64,000 bases of DNA. Origin: an uncultured Agathobacter sp. Lineage in GTDB: Bacteria > Bacillota > Clostridia > Lachnospirales > Lachnospiraceae. The position numbers were made by a program, and so were the translations under genes. The notes under the pieces are model-generated. The model was not told the origin of the DNA, searched no databases, and saw only the letters and a program-made list of their open reading frames with translations. The number at the start of each line of letters is the position of its first letter. Positions within the stretch are counted from its first letter, which is position 1. Shown piece after piece: positions 52,428 through 61,370 of this stretch. Location of the stretch: positions 62,001 to 126,000 of the forward strand of contig CAJUND010000003.1 of assembly GCA_910587655.1 (NCBI GenBank). Reading direction: 5' to 3'.

Positions 52428-53549
52428 TTAATTCGTAAACGAACACTGTACTGCGTCAACCACCCTGCCTGTTCTGGCATCGACCAGAACCTCATACTGT
52501 TCCGTATCATTTTTTTTATCACGGATGAGTGACCACACGAGCCTGCCTGTTCCATGGTCATCATAAATATACAGTTTCTCTTCTTCCGGCTCATCTTCAT
52601 CATGTACATATGTCATGTCCCTCACATAGCCGTCTTGTTCGATTTTTTCACTGGCTTCCCCAAAGGTAATCTGCGGCCGGACATCCACATCCCCGGACAC
52701 CGGGAAATAATTGGAAGTGACAAAACTTGCACTGCCATCCCTATTTGTAAAATGTCCGACTACAACCCAGCAGCCCCGGACCTCCACGCCTTTATAGTAC
52801 TGCCGGAAGAAATAATCCCAGGACGAAGAATCTTCCGTCACGCCATCCGGCTGCAGCTCTTCAAAAACATCCCGGATTCCCAGGAGTGACCTTATGTTGT
52901 ACAGGGATGCCAGGGCTGTTTCCCATGAGTCCACCTTTATGTCACTGTAAAATCCTGTGATATCATCAACATATCCGGAATCATTCATTTCCACTTTATA
53001 ACGCTCCTTATTGCCTCTGTTCATTTCATCCAGCTGCTCCAGAGAATAGTCCTCAAGGCTGTTTACATCCATGTCAAGGATTCTTTTCACGGTGAGGGCA
53101 AAGCTTTTCCTGTACTTTTTCCCGTTGTAGCTCACATCTGCCGTAATGGTTACTGTTTTGTCCTCTTTCTGCCTTGTCACCTTCCCTTCATTTGTGATTA
53201 CGGATTCATCCGATGAAGTCCAGACGGTATCCATTTCATAATTATAGGTGACAAAACAGACGTCCCTGGTCACGGACTTGTCCTGGTCTCCCCTGGCAAA
53301 CTCTATCTCTGTATATTCTGCCACATGTGCCACATCCGTCCCCTCTTTCTCCCGGTCGCTTTCCTTTACCTCGATGACAGGGCTTTCCTCTGCCAGGGGT
53401 TCTGTTTCTGATGCTTTTACCTGCTCCATCGTCTGCGTCATGCTGTCACTGTCCTTTGCACTGCAGGAAACGGCAAGCTGGCTGGCAAGCGCCAGAACCA
53501 GCAGAAGCCACGCTGTTTTTCTTTTTCCCCTGTATGATGAAATTTTCAT
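52428..53549 (-). CDS. Orphan M4-protease propeptide paralogue (FTP-PepSY lipoprotein), second copy
   Basis: A 373-residue close paralogue of the protein at 49725-50882: same lipoprotein signal and linker (identical for the first 70 or so codons), atrophied Ig-like domain, FTP (WETALASLYNIRSLLGI) and PepSY (DKKNDTEQYEVLVDARTGRVVD), stopping just after the propeptide. As in the other copy the catalytic domain is missing. The ATG at 53547-53549 follows GGAGGG. It begins 38 bases after the LRR gene, so it is probably in the protease operon. Function as an inhibitor, chaperone or decoy is inferred only. Confidence 0.8.
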   Translation of the reverse strand: MKISSYRGKRKTAWLLLVLALASQLAVSCSAKDSDSMTQTMEQVKASETEPLAEESPVIEVKESDREKEGTDVAHVAEYTEIEFARGDQDKSVTRDVCFVTYNYEMDTVWTSSDESVITNEGKVTRQKEDKTVTITADVSYNGKKYRKSFALTVKRILDMDVNSLEDYSLEQLDEMNRGNKERYKVEMNDSGYVDDITGFYSDIKVDSWETALASLYNIRSLLGIRDVFEELQPDGVTEDSSSWDYFFRQYYKGVEVRGCWVVVGHFTNRDGSASFVTSNYFPVSGDVDVRPQITFGEASEKIEQDGYVRDMTYVHDEDEPEEEKLYIYDDHGTGRLVWSLIRDKKNDTEQYEVLVDARTGRVVDAVQCSFTN

Positions 53550-53562
53550 GCTCTGTCCCTCC
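53332..53562. repeat. 231-bp perfect direct repeat, copy 2
   Basis: Second copy of the sequence at 50665-50895, compared base by base with no difference. Confidence 0.95.
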
Positions 53563-53586
53563 ATGCCCTGTCTGCCTATACAGTCC

Positions 53587-55092
53587 CTAATATTTTACGA
53601 TATTCACCTTTTGATAATCTGCCAACGGCTTTTCTAACAGTTCCTTATACTGTTTGTACTGCTTTTCCGGCGCCTGGATTTCCAGCAGGGATTTACAGCC
53701 TTCGAATGCATCTTTACTGACAGCTTTCAGATTTTTTCCCAGCCTGATTATCACAAGCCTGCTGCAGTTACGAAAAACATAATCACCGATTCTCTGTATC
53801 CCATCAGGCAGCGTGACGGTACGCAGTCCCGAATCTGCAAACGCCATATCCCCGATTTCTGACACGCTGTCCGGAATTTCAATCCCTGCCAGGGATTCAC
53901 ATCCCAGAAATGCATGCGCTCCAATCCTGACAATTCCATCCGGCATAACAACCGTTTTCAGCGACCGGCAGTCACGGAATACCTCATCCTCGATCTCAGT
54001 AACACCATCCGGGATTACCACTTTTTCCAGCATACGGCAATTATGGAAAAGAGAATATCCAAGTGATGTATCTTTCTGGTTTTTTCCCAGTTCTATGGTT
54101 TTTAATTTCCTGCACCAGGAAAATACCTTTGTCCCGACTGTTTCAACGCTGTCCGGAATCTCCATGCTTTCGATTCCCGTATTTGAAAATGCGTTATCAC
54201 ATATTACTTTTACCTTGTCATTCCAGTGTATGGCTGACAGGTTTTCACAACCTGCAAACGAATAATCCCCTATTTTTGTCACTGCATCAGGAATTGTAAA
54301 TTCCCTGATTCCCGAGCCTTCCAGCAGGAACATGGGAATTTCCATCACTCTGTCATTCCAGTTGTACAACTTCTGCAAACTTTCCGCTGCACAGAAAACC
54401 CCTTCTCCAAGAAAATCCAGACTGTCCGGAAGCCTCATCTCCTTAATGGCAGAATATGCAAAGGCATAGTCACCAATACTATTTACACTGTCCGGAATTT
54501 CAATTTCTTTCAGTTCACTAAGTGCAAATGCATAGCTTCCGATCTCCGTCAGCGTGGAAGGAAGTGAAACCTTTAGACCGGGATTTGTAAATCTCGCAAA
54601 GGCAACCTCCCCGATACTGGTGATTCCTTCCCCCACCTCAATCCTGGTACAATCCGCAACAGCATCCAGGTATTCCTTCTCATGACTCACGCCGTCCCAA
54701 GGTCTGTGGAAAAGGTAGAGTCCAAGCGGCTGCTGCACATATGATTCTCCTTCCGTAAGAAAGTCTTCCTCCGGATTAAGAAAATCCTCCATCCTGCCCT
54801 TACCAGACACCTGCAGGATACATGTATTTTTTCCGGTTCTGTACATGACGTAGTTTACATTGTCCTGATCGCTTTTTCCACATGTTCCGGAAATTATGAC
54901 CTTGGGATATTTCTCTTTTTTACTTTTTTCCGCTGCCATTTTTTTAATCCGGGCAACATCCGGTTTTAAAAAACCGCCCGCCGCTGGCACGACTGCCAGT
55001 TCTGTCGGAATCGGCATGTTCCGAACTCCCCCTGCGACACCGCATACTGACAGTACTGCTGCCAATAGTAACCAAATACATAGTTTCTTCAT
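53587..55092 (-). CDS. Secreted BspA-type leucine-rich-repeat protein
   Basis: A 501-residue secreted protein with a signal peptide (about 1-22) and ten or so LRR_5/BspA repeats of about 22-23 residues (LPSTLTEIGSYAFALSEL, IPDSVNSIGDYAFAYSAI, MPDGIVRIGAHAFLGCESL, LPDGIQRIGDYVFRNCSRL). BspA-type repeats bind host proteins or polysaccharides in gut bacteria. No anchor is visible at the C terminus. The start is ATG after AAAGGGGAC. It sits 35 bases after the protease stop and is likely co-transcribed. Confidence 0.88.
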   Translation of the reverse strand: MKKLCIWLLLAAVLSVCGVAGGVRNMPIPTELAVVPAAGGFLKPDVARIKKMAAEKSKKEKYPKVIISGTCGKSDQDNVNYVMYRTGKNTCILQVSGKGRMEDFLNPEEDFLTEGESYVQQPLGLYLFHRPWDGVSHEKEYLDAVADCTRIEVGEGITSIGEVAFARFTNPGLKVSLPSTLTEIGSYAFALSELKEIEIPDSVNSIGDYAFAYSAIKEMRLPDSLDFLGEGVFCAAESLQKLYNWNDRVMEIPMFLLEGSGIREFTIPDAVTKIGDYSFAGCENLSAIHWNDKVKVICDNAFSNTGIESMEIPDSVETVGTKVFSWCRKLKTIELGKNQKDTSLGYSLFHNCRMLEKVVIPDGVTEIEDEVFRDCRSLKTVVMPDGIVRIGAHAFLGCESLAGIEIPDSVSEIGDMAFADSGLRTVTLPDGIQRIGDYVFRNCSRLVIIRLGKNLKAVSKDAFEGCKSLLEIQAPEKQYKQYKELLEKPLADYQKVNIVKY

Positions 55093-55127
55093 AATAATTG
55101 TCCCCTTTCCAGGTTCAGCCATGGCGG

Positions 55128-57050
55128 TTACTGCTTTATTTGATACCCCAGTTCATTTACCACTGTCAGTCTTCCTGCCGCGCTGTTGTATTTAAAAACT
55201 GTCCAGATTTTCGCCTGACCATCCGGTACGGTAAATGTATATGATGGAACGGTCTGGTTTCCCAGATAAACTTTTACCATGGCGTTTCCATTTCCCATGC
55301 TGGTTTCCTCGCTAAAATTATCCACATAAAATGTGTAATCCCCTGTTTCATCATTGTATATGGTAGTGGTTTCCGGTCCATATCCACTTGTATCATCCAC
55401 ATCCAGTTTTGCAATGCAAATATTATTTAAAACATTTTCTCGCTTTCCAAAATAAATATGCCCATCCTCTCCATTTGAAAGGCGATAGACCAGATGAGAA
55501 TCAAGATCCCTCGGTTTACTCCCCCATGTCAGCACCACCCTCATCTGATTCTCTTCCAGCGAATTGGATATGTTCATATTCTGGTCTTTCAGTGTCATAC
55601 CGCCCAAAATTTTGATATTAAAATATGTGGACATATACTTTGCATCCTCGGAACTGACTTCTAGACAGTAATTTCCGGCATCCAGTTCCGGTGTCTGGTA
55701 AAAACCATTTTGTTTTGTTTCAAGTATCACTTCCGAATCAGTATATATATTATTTATACCCTTTCGGATTGAGATTTTCAAGTCTCTTACACCATGTCCG
55801 GTAACAGTATCCCTAATATAACCTTCCGCTTTGCCCTTTCCTTTTTCAACTGCCGGTATCATCTCAACAATGTCACAATACCTTATATCCTGTCCCACAA
55901 TATTTTCACTAGCAAGGTACATGGTTTCATCAAGATAGCCGTTCTTACTGAAATTTATTACCATCGGATTCTCTTCCTTAATTTCCACAAGATAACTTCC
56001 ACCTGCATTCGTTTCCCCGATTTCCTTTCCAGAGGCATCCTGAATCTGAACGAAATCCAGAGCTGTATTATTGCTAAAATCCGAATCCCGGTCTGCCTTT
56101 ACAATCCTTCCGGATGCCCGTATCATTCTTTCTGTACTTGCTTTCTTTAGACTTATTTTTTTTACTTTTTCTATATCTTTAAAATATTTAGCTTTTTTGT
56201 TACAGCTTTCATCAATGCCAGCATTATCAAAATATGTTTCTATCATATTTATTATTTGTTTGGAATATTTTTTCTTCTGCGCCGCCTTTACTACATTATT
56301 CCTCACATCCAGTAAATCCGAGCGCGGTCCATATCCCAGTAATAAAGACTGGTACCATATACCTTCTACATCTTTTATAGGTACCATTTTGCCCTCCATA
56401 AGAACAGCTATGTGTGAGATAACTGTGGAATTTTGATGAATTCCTCCTTTATCATTTTTATCTGAAAAATCTGCATCATCAACATAATAATCTCCACCAA
56501 CACATACGGGATTTCTTGTTTCTACCGGTCTTTCAATATTCCTGAGACATTTACCAACAGCTATATGTTCTCCCATCGTCCAGTTTCCATCCACATAACA
56601 TGCCAAAATATCTGCATATGCTTCCTCAATTATTCCCATTGTGCCTATATTTTTCAACTGCGTTTCATGGGAAATTACTGCATGGGAGTATTCGTGTGCT
56701 ATGGTGTCCCTATCAATAGCCAGAAATTTTTCTTGCAATCCTCCCTTACCTGTTCCATATCCAATCACAATACTTCTTCCATTCCATTTTGCATTGTTTT
56801 CTAATGATGGGTCCATATAAATCTTAACTTTTCTATCTTTCACCTTTCCAGACTGGAGCTCTTCTTTCAAACTGTAATATGAAAACCTACCAAAATGTAA
56901 TGCATAATAATCTTTTACATCCATCATATTAGCCATTGCAGAAACTTCTTGAGGACTCCATTCATTCTTATTTTTTGTGATAGGAAATACATTTCTTGTA
57001 TTATAAACTTGTATATTATATTTCGGATTCCATAGTCTGTATTTTTTTCT
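55128..57050 (-). pseudogene. M4 metalloprotease, catalytic and C-terminal part (frame-shifted from its propeptide)
   Basis: Open from 57050 in the frame that follows the A7 run. It begins with KKYRLWNPKYNIQVYN, the start of the M4 catalytic domain, and contains the zinc motif HEYSH (56682-56696), the third ligand in IIEEAYADIL and GGIHQNSTVISHIA with the active-site His region. Then come a helical stretch, a CarboxypepD_reg-like unit (VKADRDSDFSNN), another (ISIRKGINNIYTDSE) and a YfaP/DUF2135-like end (LTWGSKPRDLDSHL). Catalytic residues are intact. It has no ribosome site of its own and overlaps the propeptide frame. It is either expressed by -1 slippage, phase-variable, or a fresh mutation. 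Confidence 0.85.
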
Positions 57051-58915
57051 TTATTTTTTTCACATATTGCCTGCACATCAAATTTTCTGTCTTTTTTCAG
57101 CATATCCTTTCCATGTGCCGGTTCAGATAAGACGAGTTTAGACAAGTTACGTGATACCTCATATGAAAACAATGCCTCACCTGTCTGTGCATCCACATAG
57201 ACTTCGTATCCTTCTCCATATTCATCGTTCATCTGACAGAACAGATTCCATACAAGTATCCCCTTTCCATACTCATTTAATATAACCGGAGATTCCTGCT
57301 GTTCTTTTTCCTCGGTTTCCATTAGAATGTAACCATACTCTGCCACACTGTGAACAGCTTCCTCCCATGATACCTGCGGAACAACACTGATATCATCAGA
57401 CAGCGGAAAATAACTGGTTCTAAGATAATCAACCTTACCATTTATATCTGCTGAAATGACCACCTGACCATCCAGAACAGAAATCCCTTTATATTTCTGG
57501 TCAAACTTAAATATATAACCACATTCATCTGCATAAATATCCGTTACCTGCAGTTCCTCAAACGGGTTACTGATTCCCATCACTGATTTTACATTGTACA
57601 AGGATACCAGGGCTGTCTCATAAGAATCCACTTTCACATCACTGAATGTTCCATATATACTTTCCAGATACCTGTATTCACTCATATTCACCCTATAATA
57701 TTCATCTCCGCTGTTCATCTGTTCCAGCTGGCTGAGTGAATAGTCCTGCAGCATGTCAATGTCAATATCCGTCTTTCTTTTTACCGTAAGCGCAAATTCC
57801 TTCTTGTAATCCTTCCCTTTATACTGAATTTCAGCAGTAACCGTCACCGTCCGGTCTTCCTCTCCCCTTGTGACATGCCCGTCATTCGTCACCACGGATT
57901 CATCGGATGACACCCATGCCACATCCAGCAGCTCCGGCGCATAGTTTACAAACCGCATGTCGTCAAGCACAGACTGCGCACAGTTTCCGTTCCGGAACTC
58001 AATATCCACATATTCCGTAACCTCTGACGGGTCTATTCCGTCTTCACCGTCCCCGTTGTCTTCCTCCCTGCCGTCGCCGTCCGTAAAATGTGTCACCTCT
58101 ATGTTTTCCGGCTGAATACTGCTTTTGCCGGAAGGGCAGGAAAACCCGAACTGCACCCGCTGCCCGGCTTCAATCATCCGGTTGTATTCCTCACAGCTTA
58201 TGACATAATGGTTTTCCTCATGGCTGATAATTTCTGCATTCCAGATGCTGCCAATGTCATTCTCCCAGTCAAACGTTATGCACCAGTCCTTAAAACTCTC
58301 TGATGATTTGTTCAGGATTCCGATTTCCCCGACAAACCCGGTTTCCCAGTCGTCCGACACGGCGTAGTCAACCTCAAAATTTCCTTCCTCCACCGGCATC
58401 TGTACGGACTGTGAGAAATGAAACTCCGGTGTTTCCGGACTGCCGGCAGCATTAAACCCGAAACTTACGGCAGAGTCCGGACTGATGTTTGAATTGTATG
58501 ACTCCCCTTCAATAGTGTATAACCCGTCCTCGTTCCGGCTGCTGATTTTTGCATTCCAGATATTTGTAATTTCCCCGTCCAGGACAAACATCAGGTTCCA
58601 GTTATGTATCTTTTTGTCACTGGTGTTTTTTATGGATACCTCCGCCGTGTATCCCTCTCCCCAGCTGTTTACAATGTTACAGGTAACGGCATATCCTTCG
58701 CCTTCATACGATACGGTGTTTTCCGTACTGGCATCCGGACTTTCTGCTTCCGTATTTTCCTGTTCAGCAGCTGAGCTTTCCGTTTCCGACACTATGGTTT
58801 CTGTTTCTTCCGCTTTTACAGTAATGGCATCCGTCAGTACTGACAGTGACATCAAAAAAGCCAGTATTACTGCAACTAATTGTTTTGCTGTTTCTTTCAT
58901 TTTTACTTTTTTCAT
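56924..58915 (-). CDS. Secreted M4 metalloprotease, N-terminal part: two CBM2-like domains, Ig-like domain and FTP-PepSY propeptide
   Basis: A 663-codon frame whose last 34 or so residues are out of frame. Order: signal peptide (about 1-35), acidic linker, two CBM2-like domains (about 68-165 and 166-275; NSWGEGYTAEVSIKNTS with NWNLMFVLDG, and DWETGFVGEIGILNKSS), an atrophied Ig-like domain (about 300-390), FTP (WVSSDESVVTNDG, YETALVSLYNVKSVMGI) and PepSY (VYVDAQTGEALFSYEV). The family homology ends at the A7 run 57042-57048, after which the frame reads into a stop at 56924. The start follows AGGAGG. Regulated by promoter P1. CBM2 domains suggest binding to cellulose, chitin or xylan. Confidence 0.85.
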   Translation of the reverse strand: MKKVKMKETAKQLVAVILAFLMSLSVLTDAITVKAEETETIVSETESSAAEQENTEAESPDASTENTVSYEGEGYAVTCNIVNSWGEGYTAEVSIKNTSDKKIHNWNLMFVLDGEITNIWNAKISSRNEDGLYTIEGESYNSNISPDSAVSFGFNAAGSPETPEFHFSQSVQMPVEEGNFEVDYAVSDDWETGFVGEIGILNKSSESFKDWCITFDWENDIGSIWNAEIISHEENHYVISCEEYNRMIEAGQRVQFGFSCPSGKSSIQPENIEVTHFTDGDGREEDNGDGEDGIDPSEVTEYVDIEFRNGNCAQSVLDDMRFVNYAPELLDVAWVSSDESVVTNDGHVTRGEEDRTVTVTAEIQYKGKDYKKEFALTVKRKTDIDIDMLQDYSLSQLEQMNSGDEYYRVNMSEYRYLESIYGTFSDVKVDSYETALVSLYNVKSVMGISNPFEELQVTDIYADECGYIFKFDQKYKGISVLDGQVVISADINGKVDYLRTSYFPLSDDISVVPQVSWEEAVHSVAEYGYILMETEEKEQQESPVILNEYGKGILVWNLFCQMNDEYGEGYEVYVDAQTGEALFSYEVSRNLSKLVLSEPAHGKDMLKKDRKFDVQAICEKNKEKNTDYGIRNIIYKFIIQEMYFLSQKIRMNGVLKKFLQWLI
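57042..57060 (-). other. Twin A7 homopolymer runs at the protease frame junction
   Basis: Two runs of seven A on the coding strand (57054-57060 and 57042-57048). Only the second lies where both frames are open; one extra A, or a -1 slip, there joins the propeptide to the catalytic domain. In the zero frame it reads GAA AAA AAT, which contains a classic slippery heptamer. Confidence 0.75.
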
Positions 58916-59084
58916 TATTAAACATTCCTCCTAATGTTCGCCTCTTTTCACTTTTTATAATTCAACTAATAAAATCAATAAATATTTTTAACTCAGCTCA
59001 TACCATTTCCAGTCCCTCCCTTCATTTTCCCATCTGCCTGATTTCAGTCTTTTCTGCATTATTCCCCAGATACATGATTTCAAC

Positions 59085-59112
59085 AAAAAGACTGCTGTTA
59101 CACCCAGCAGTC
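59085..59112 (-). terminator. Terminator of the two-component operon, embedded in promoter P1
   Basis: GACTGCTG and CAGCAGTC (59090-59097 with 59105-59112, 7-base loop) followed by five U on the minus strand. The outer end of the stem overlaps the -10 of P1, so transcripts started at P1 lack the 5' arm and should escape termination. Confidence 0.8.
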
Positions 59113-59178
59113 TATTCCCCATCCCATATTTTTTCAACCCCCGGTTCCCTGAACGGGCGTATTCCTTCCTGAACGGGC
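59109..59178 (-). promoter_or_regulatory. Promoter P1 of the protease cluster with tandem LytTR-type boxes
   Basis: Minus strand: CCCGTTCAGG-type boxes at 59168-59178 and 59148-59158 (20-bp period), a 10-base gap, TTGAAA (59132-59137), 17 bases and TAGACT (59109-59114). Nearly identical to P2 at 62275-62344. The tandem spacing fits binding of a LytTR dimer; the gene at 60501 encodes such a regulator. Confidence 0.78.
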
Positions 59179-59210
59179 ATGTTTTCGTATTTTTTCGTTT
59201 TATCATCATT

Positions 59211-60485
59211 TTAACCCACTTTCAGATATATCTCCACCGTAAATTTACCACTATCCTTTTGAACCTCAGACCTGCCTTGATACTTCCTTATAATCTGTTC
59301 AATACTTTTCATTCCATATCCGTGGTTTGCGGCATCCCTCTTTGTAGTTTTCAGTTTTCCGTTCTTATCGCAGAGATAACTTCCAGTGCAGGTATTTTCC
59401 ATGCCGATATGTAAATAATCCCTTCCCTGCGCCACTGCAAACCGAATTTCCCTCTTTTCTTCCGGTAACTGCATGACCGCTTCCACTGCATTTTTTACCA
59501 GGTTGGAAACCAGAACACAAAGATCATTGGACAAAATCCCCGTTTCTTCCCCCATGTATCCGCTTACATGAACCGCACAGTTCCCTTTCAGCGGAGAAAA
59601 ATAATAATTGATTATTACATTTACAATTTCATTCCCAACATCATACTGTGCTTTGGAGACAGACGACACTTCTGCAAGCAGTGTGTTTACATATTCCCCG
59701 GCTTTTTCACTGTCTCCGTTTCTACACATTTCCCCCACTGCCAGCAGATGCCCGGTGATATCATGCCGGAACTGTCTGGTTGCCTGTTCTTTTTCCAGAA
59801 GCCTGCCAAAATACTCTTTCTGCTGTTCATTGTAGTGTTCGGCAGTTTCTTTCCGGCTTCTGTAGCTTGCCGTCCTATTAAAATAATAAACCATTGCAAG
59901 CATCAGCCCGCAGACTGCCACTCCTGTAAAACACACTAATGCATTTCCCATAATGAAAACTTTTTGATTTTTCGCAAGCATAATTATGGCAAATTTCTGA
60001 AACACAAGTGAAAATGTCAAAATAAACAGAATCCCTCCCATCATCCACCATAATGACAGCGGAAGCTGAAAAAATTCTTTCTCCAGCTTTCTTCCAATCA
60101 CAAAATGATACAGCCAGACCAACACTATAACCGCCATAACAGTCTGTATCTTGTCACGCTCACTTAAATAAACCGTCTGCAGGACAAACACAGTATTTTC
60201 CAGCAGGGCCGTCATAAAAACGGAAACAGCACAAACTGCCGCCGTCTTTGAAAAAGGCATTTCAAACAGGCTGTAGAAAAACACAAATACAACCAGCAGC
60301 TGCAAAATACCAATCTCCCCAACTGTAAGCTGCGAGGAAAAGTACAGAAAAAACGAAATCAGCAGTCCAAACATTCCCTTTTTCCCGCCGCCGGTTTTCC
60401 ACGGCTGCTTTAAAACCGCATAACAGACCGACACATGTTCAATTATACACAGTACATCCAGCAGCAGCCTTTCAACTATTTCCAT
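59211..60485 (-). CDS. AgrC-like membrane sensor histidine kinase (GHKL type)
   Basis: A 424-residue kinase with six or seven transmembrane helices in the first 205 residues, a helical linker with the phospho-acceptor RHDITGHLLAVGEM (His241), and a GHKL ATPase domain with LVSNLVKNAVEAVMQL (N box) and NHGYGMKSIEQIIRKY (G box). This is the layout of AgrC and related peptide-pheromone receptors. No agrB or agrD homologue is visible in the window, so the signal is unknown. It is downstream of the LytTR regulator by 15 bases. Start: GGGGAG before ATG. Confidence 0.92.
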   Translation of the reverse strand: MEIVERLLLDVLCIIEHVSVCYAVLKQPWKTGGGKKGMFGLLISFFLYFSSQLTVGEIGILQLLVVFVFFYSLFEMPFSKTAAVCAVSVFMTALLENTVFVLQTVYLSERDKIQTVMAVIVLVWLYHFVIGRKLEKEFFQLPLSLWWMMGGILFILTFSLVFQKFAIIMLAKNQKVFIMGNALVCFTGVAVCGLMLAMVYYFNRTASYRSRKETAEHYNEQQKEYFGRLLEKEQATRQFRHDITGHLLAVGEMCRNGDSEKAGEYVNTLLAEVSSVSKAQYDVGNEIVNVIINYYFSPLKGNCAVHVSGYMGEETGILSNDLCVLVSNLVKNAVEAVMQLPEEKREIRFAVAQGRDYLHIGMENTCTGSYLCDKNGKLKTTKRDAANHGYGMKSIEQIIRKYQGRSEVQKDSGKFTVEIYLKVG

Positions 60486-60500
60486 ATTCTCCCCGTTTTC

Positions 60501-61211
60501 TTATCTGTACCTGACATCATACTCCATATACGCCCGTTCAAACACTGTCCTCCGCCGTTTTGCAACCAGTATTTTTTCCCCGGTAACCATGACCGGATGC
60601 GTACTGTTCATGCTTTCAATCTTCCCCAGATTAACAACAAAAGAACGGTGCGTGCGGAAAAACATTCGTTCATCCAGCTCCTGTTCCCACCAGTCAAGGG
60701 AATATTCACTCCGGAAACTGGAATTTTCCAGAAAAACCCGTGTCTGTGATCCATCCGCCATCACATACAGTATATCCTTCTGCCGGACGCAATGCCATTT
60801 TCCACCGTCAGATATATTCTCCACCTCCTCACCAATCATCCGTCTCTGCACTTCTTCAATTGCCGCAAACAGTTCCATTTCCTCCACCGGTTTCGTGACA
60901 AATGCAACTGCCCCGATTGGAAACGCCTCTTTAAATCGTTCTGTTTTACAGGTCAGCATCACGATTCTGCATGACATGTTCTTCCGTCCTGCCTGACGTC
61001 CTGCCTCAATTCCGTCCATACCCGGCATGTCAATGTCCAGAAACACCATGTCCAGCTTTCCCTGATACGCTAAAAACTCCCTCGCTGACATGAAATGGAC
61101 AAGCCTTGTGGAAATTTCCACGCTTACTTCATAATTCTTCACCATTTTATCAATTATCCGGTGCATCTTTTCATCATCATCACACAGACCGATTACTATC
61201 TCTTTTATCAT
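60501..61211 (-). CDS. LytTR-family response regulator (AgrA-like)
   Basis: A 236-residue regulator: receiver domain (about 1-120) with CDDDE, phospho-acceptor Asp59 in VFLDIDMPGMDG and the conserved Lys in FVTKPVEEME, and a C-terminal LytTR DNA-binding domain (about 135-236; DILYVMADGSQTRVFL, FFRTHRSFVVNLGKIESM). LytTR proteins bind pairs of 9- to 10-bp direct repeats about two helical turns apart, which matches the CCGTTCAGG boxes at P1 and P2. It is first of the two-component pair. Start: GGAGACAGTGA before ATG. Its own promoter has a different repeat, GTGGTA. Confidence 0.93.
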   Translation of the reverse strand: MIKEIVIGLCDDDEKMHRIIDKMVKNYEVSVEISTRLVHFMSAREFLAYQGKLDMVFLDIDMPGMDGIEAGRQAGRKNMSCRIVMLTCKTERFKEAFPIGAVAFVTKPVEEMELFAAIEEVQRRMIGEEVENISDGGKWHCVRQKDILYVMADGSQTRVFLENSSFRSEYSLDWWEQELDERMFFRTHRSFVVNLGKIESMNSTHPVMVTGEKILVAKRRRTVFERAYMEYDVRYR

Positions 61212-61278
61212 TCACTGTCTCCGCCATATAAATCCATCTGCATCCAGTTTCCAGATTTATATATTATAATACCGTATA

Positions 61279-61322
61279 TTTATATCTGGTCTATTTTACC
61301 ACGTTTATACCAAAATTACCAC
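61279..61322 (-). promoter_or_regulatory. Response-regulator promoter with 20-bp-spaced GTGGTA direct repeats
   Basis: Minus strand GTGGTA at 61317-61322 and 61297-61302 and TATAAA at 61279-61284 after 12 bases, with no good -35. The layout and many flanking bases equal those at 49096-49139 upstream of the TetR gene. Confidence 0.6.
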
Positions 61323-61370
61323 TTTACATTTATAAGGCGTCAACAATTTCCGGTTTTCCATGTACTTTTC

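Noticed and set aside
58988..59209. A 73-codon minus-strand frame upstream of the protease
   Set aside because: It spans promoter P1, its LytTR boxes and the kinase terminator; no ribosome site and no recognisable protein pattern.
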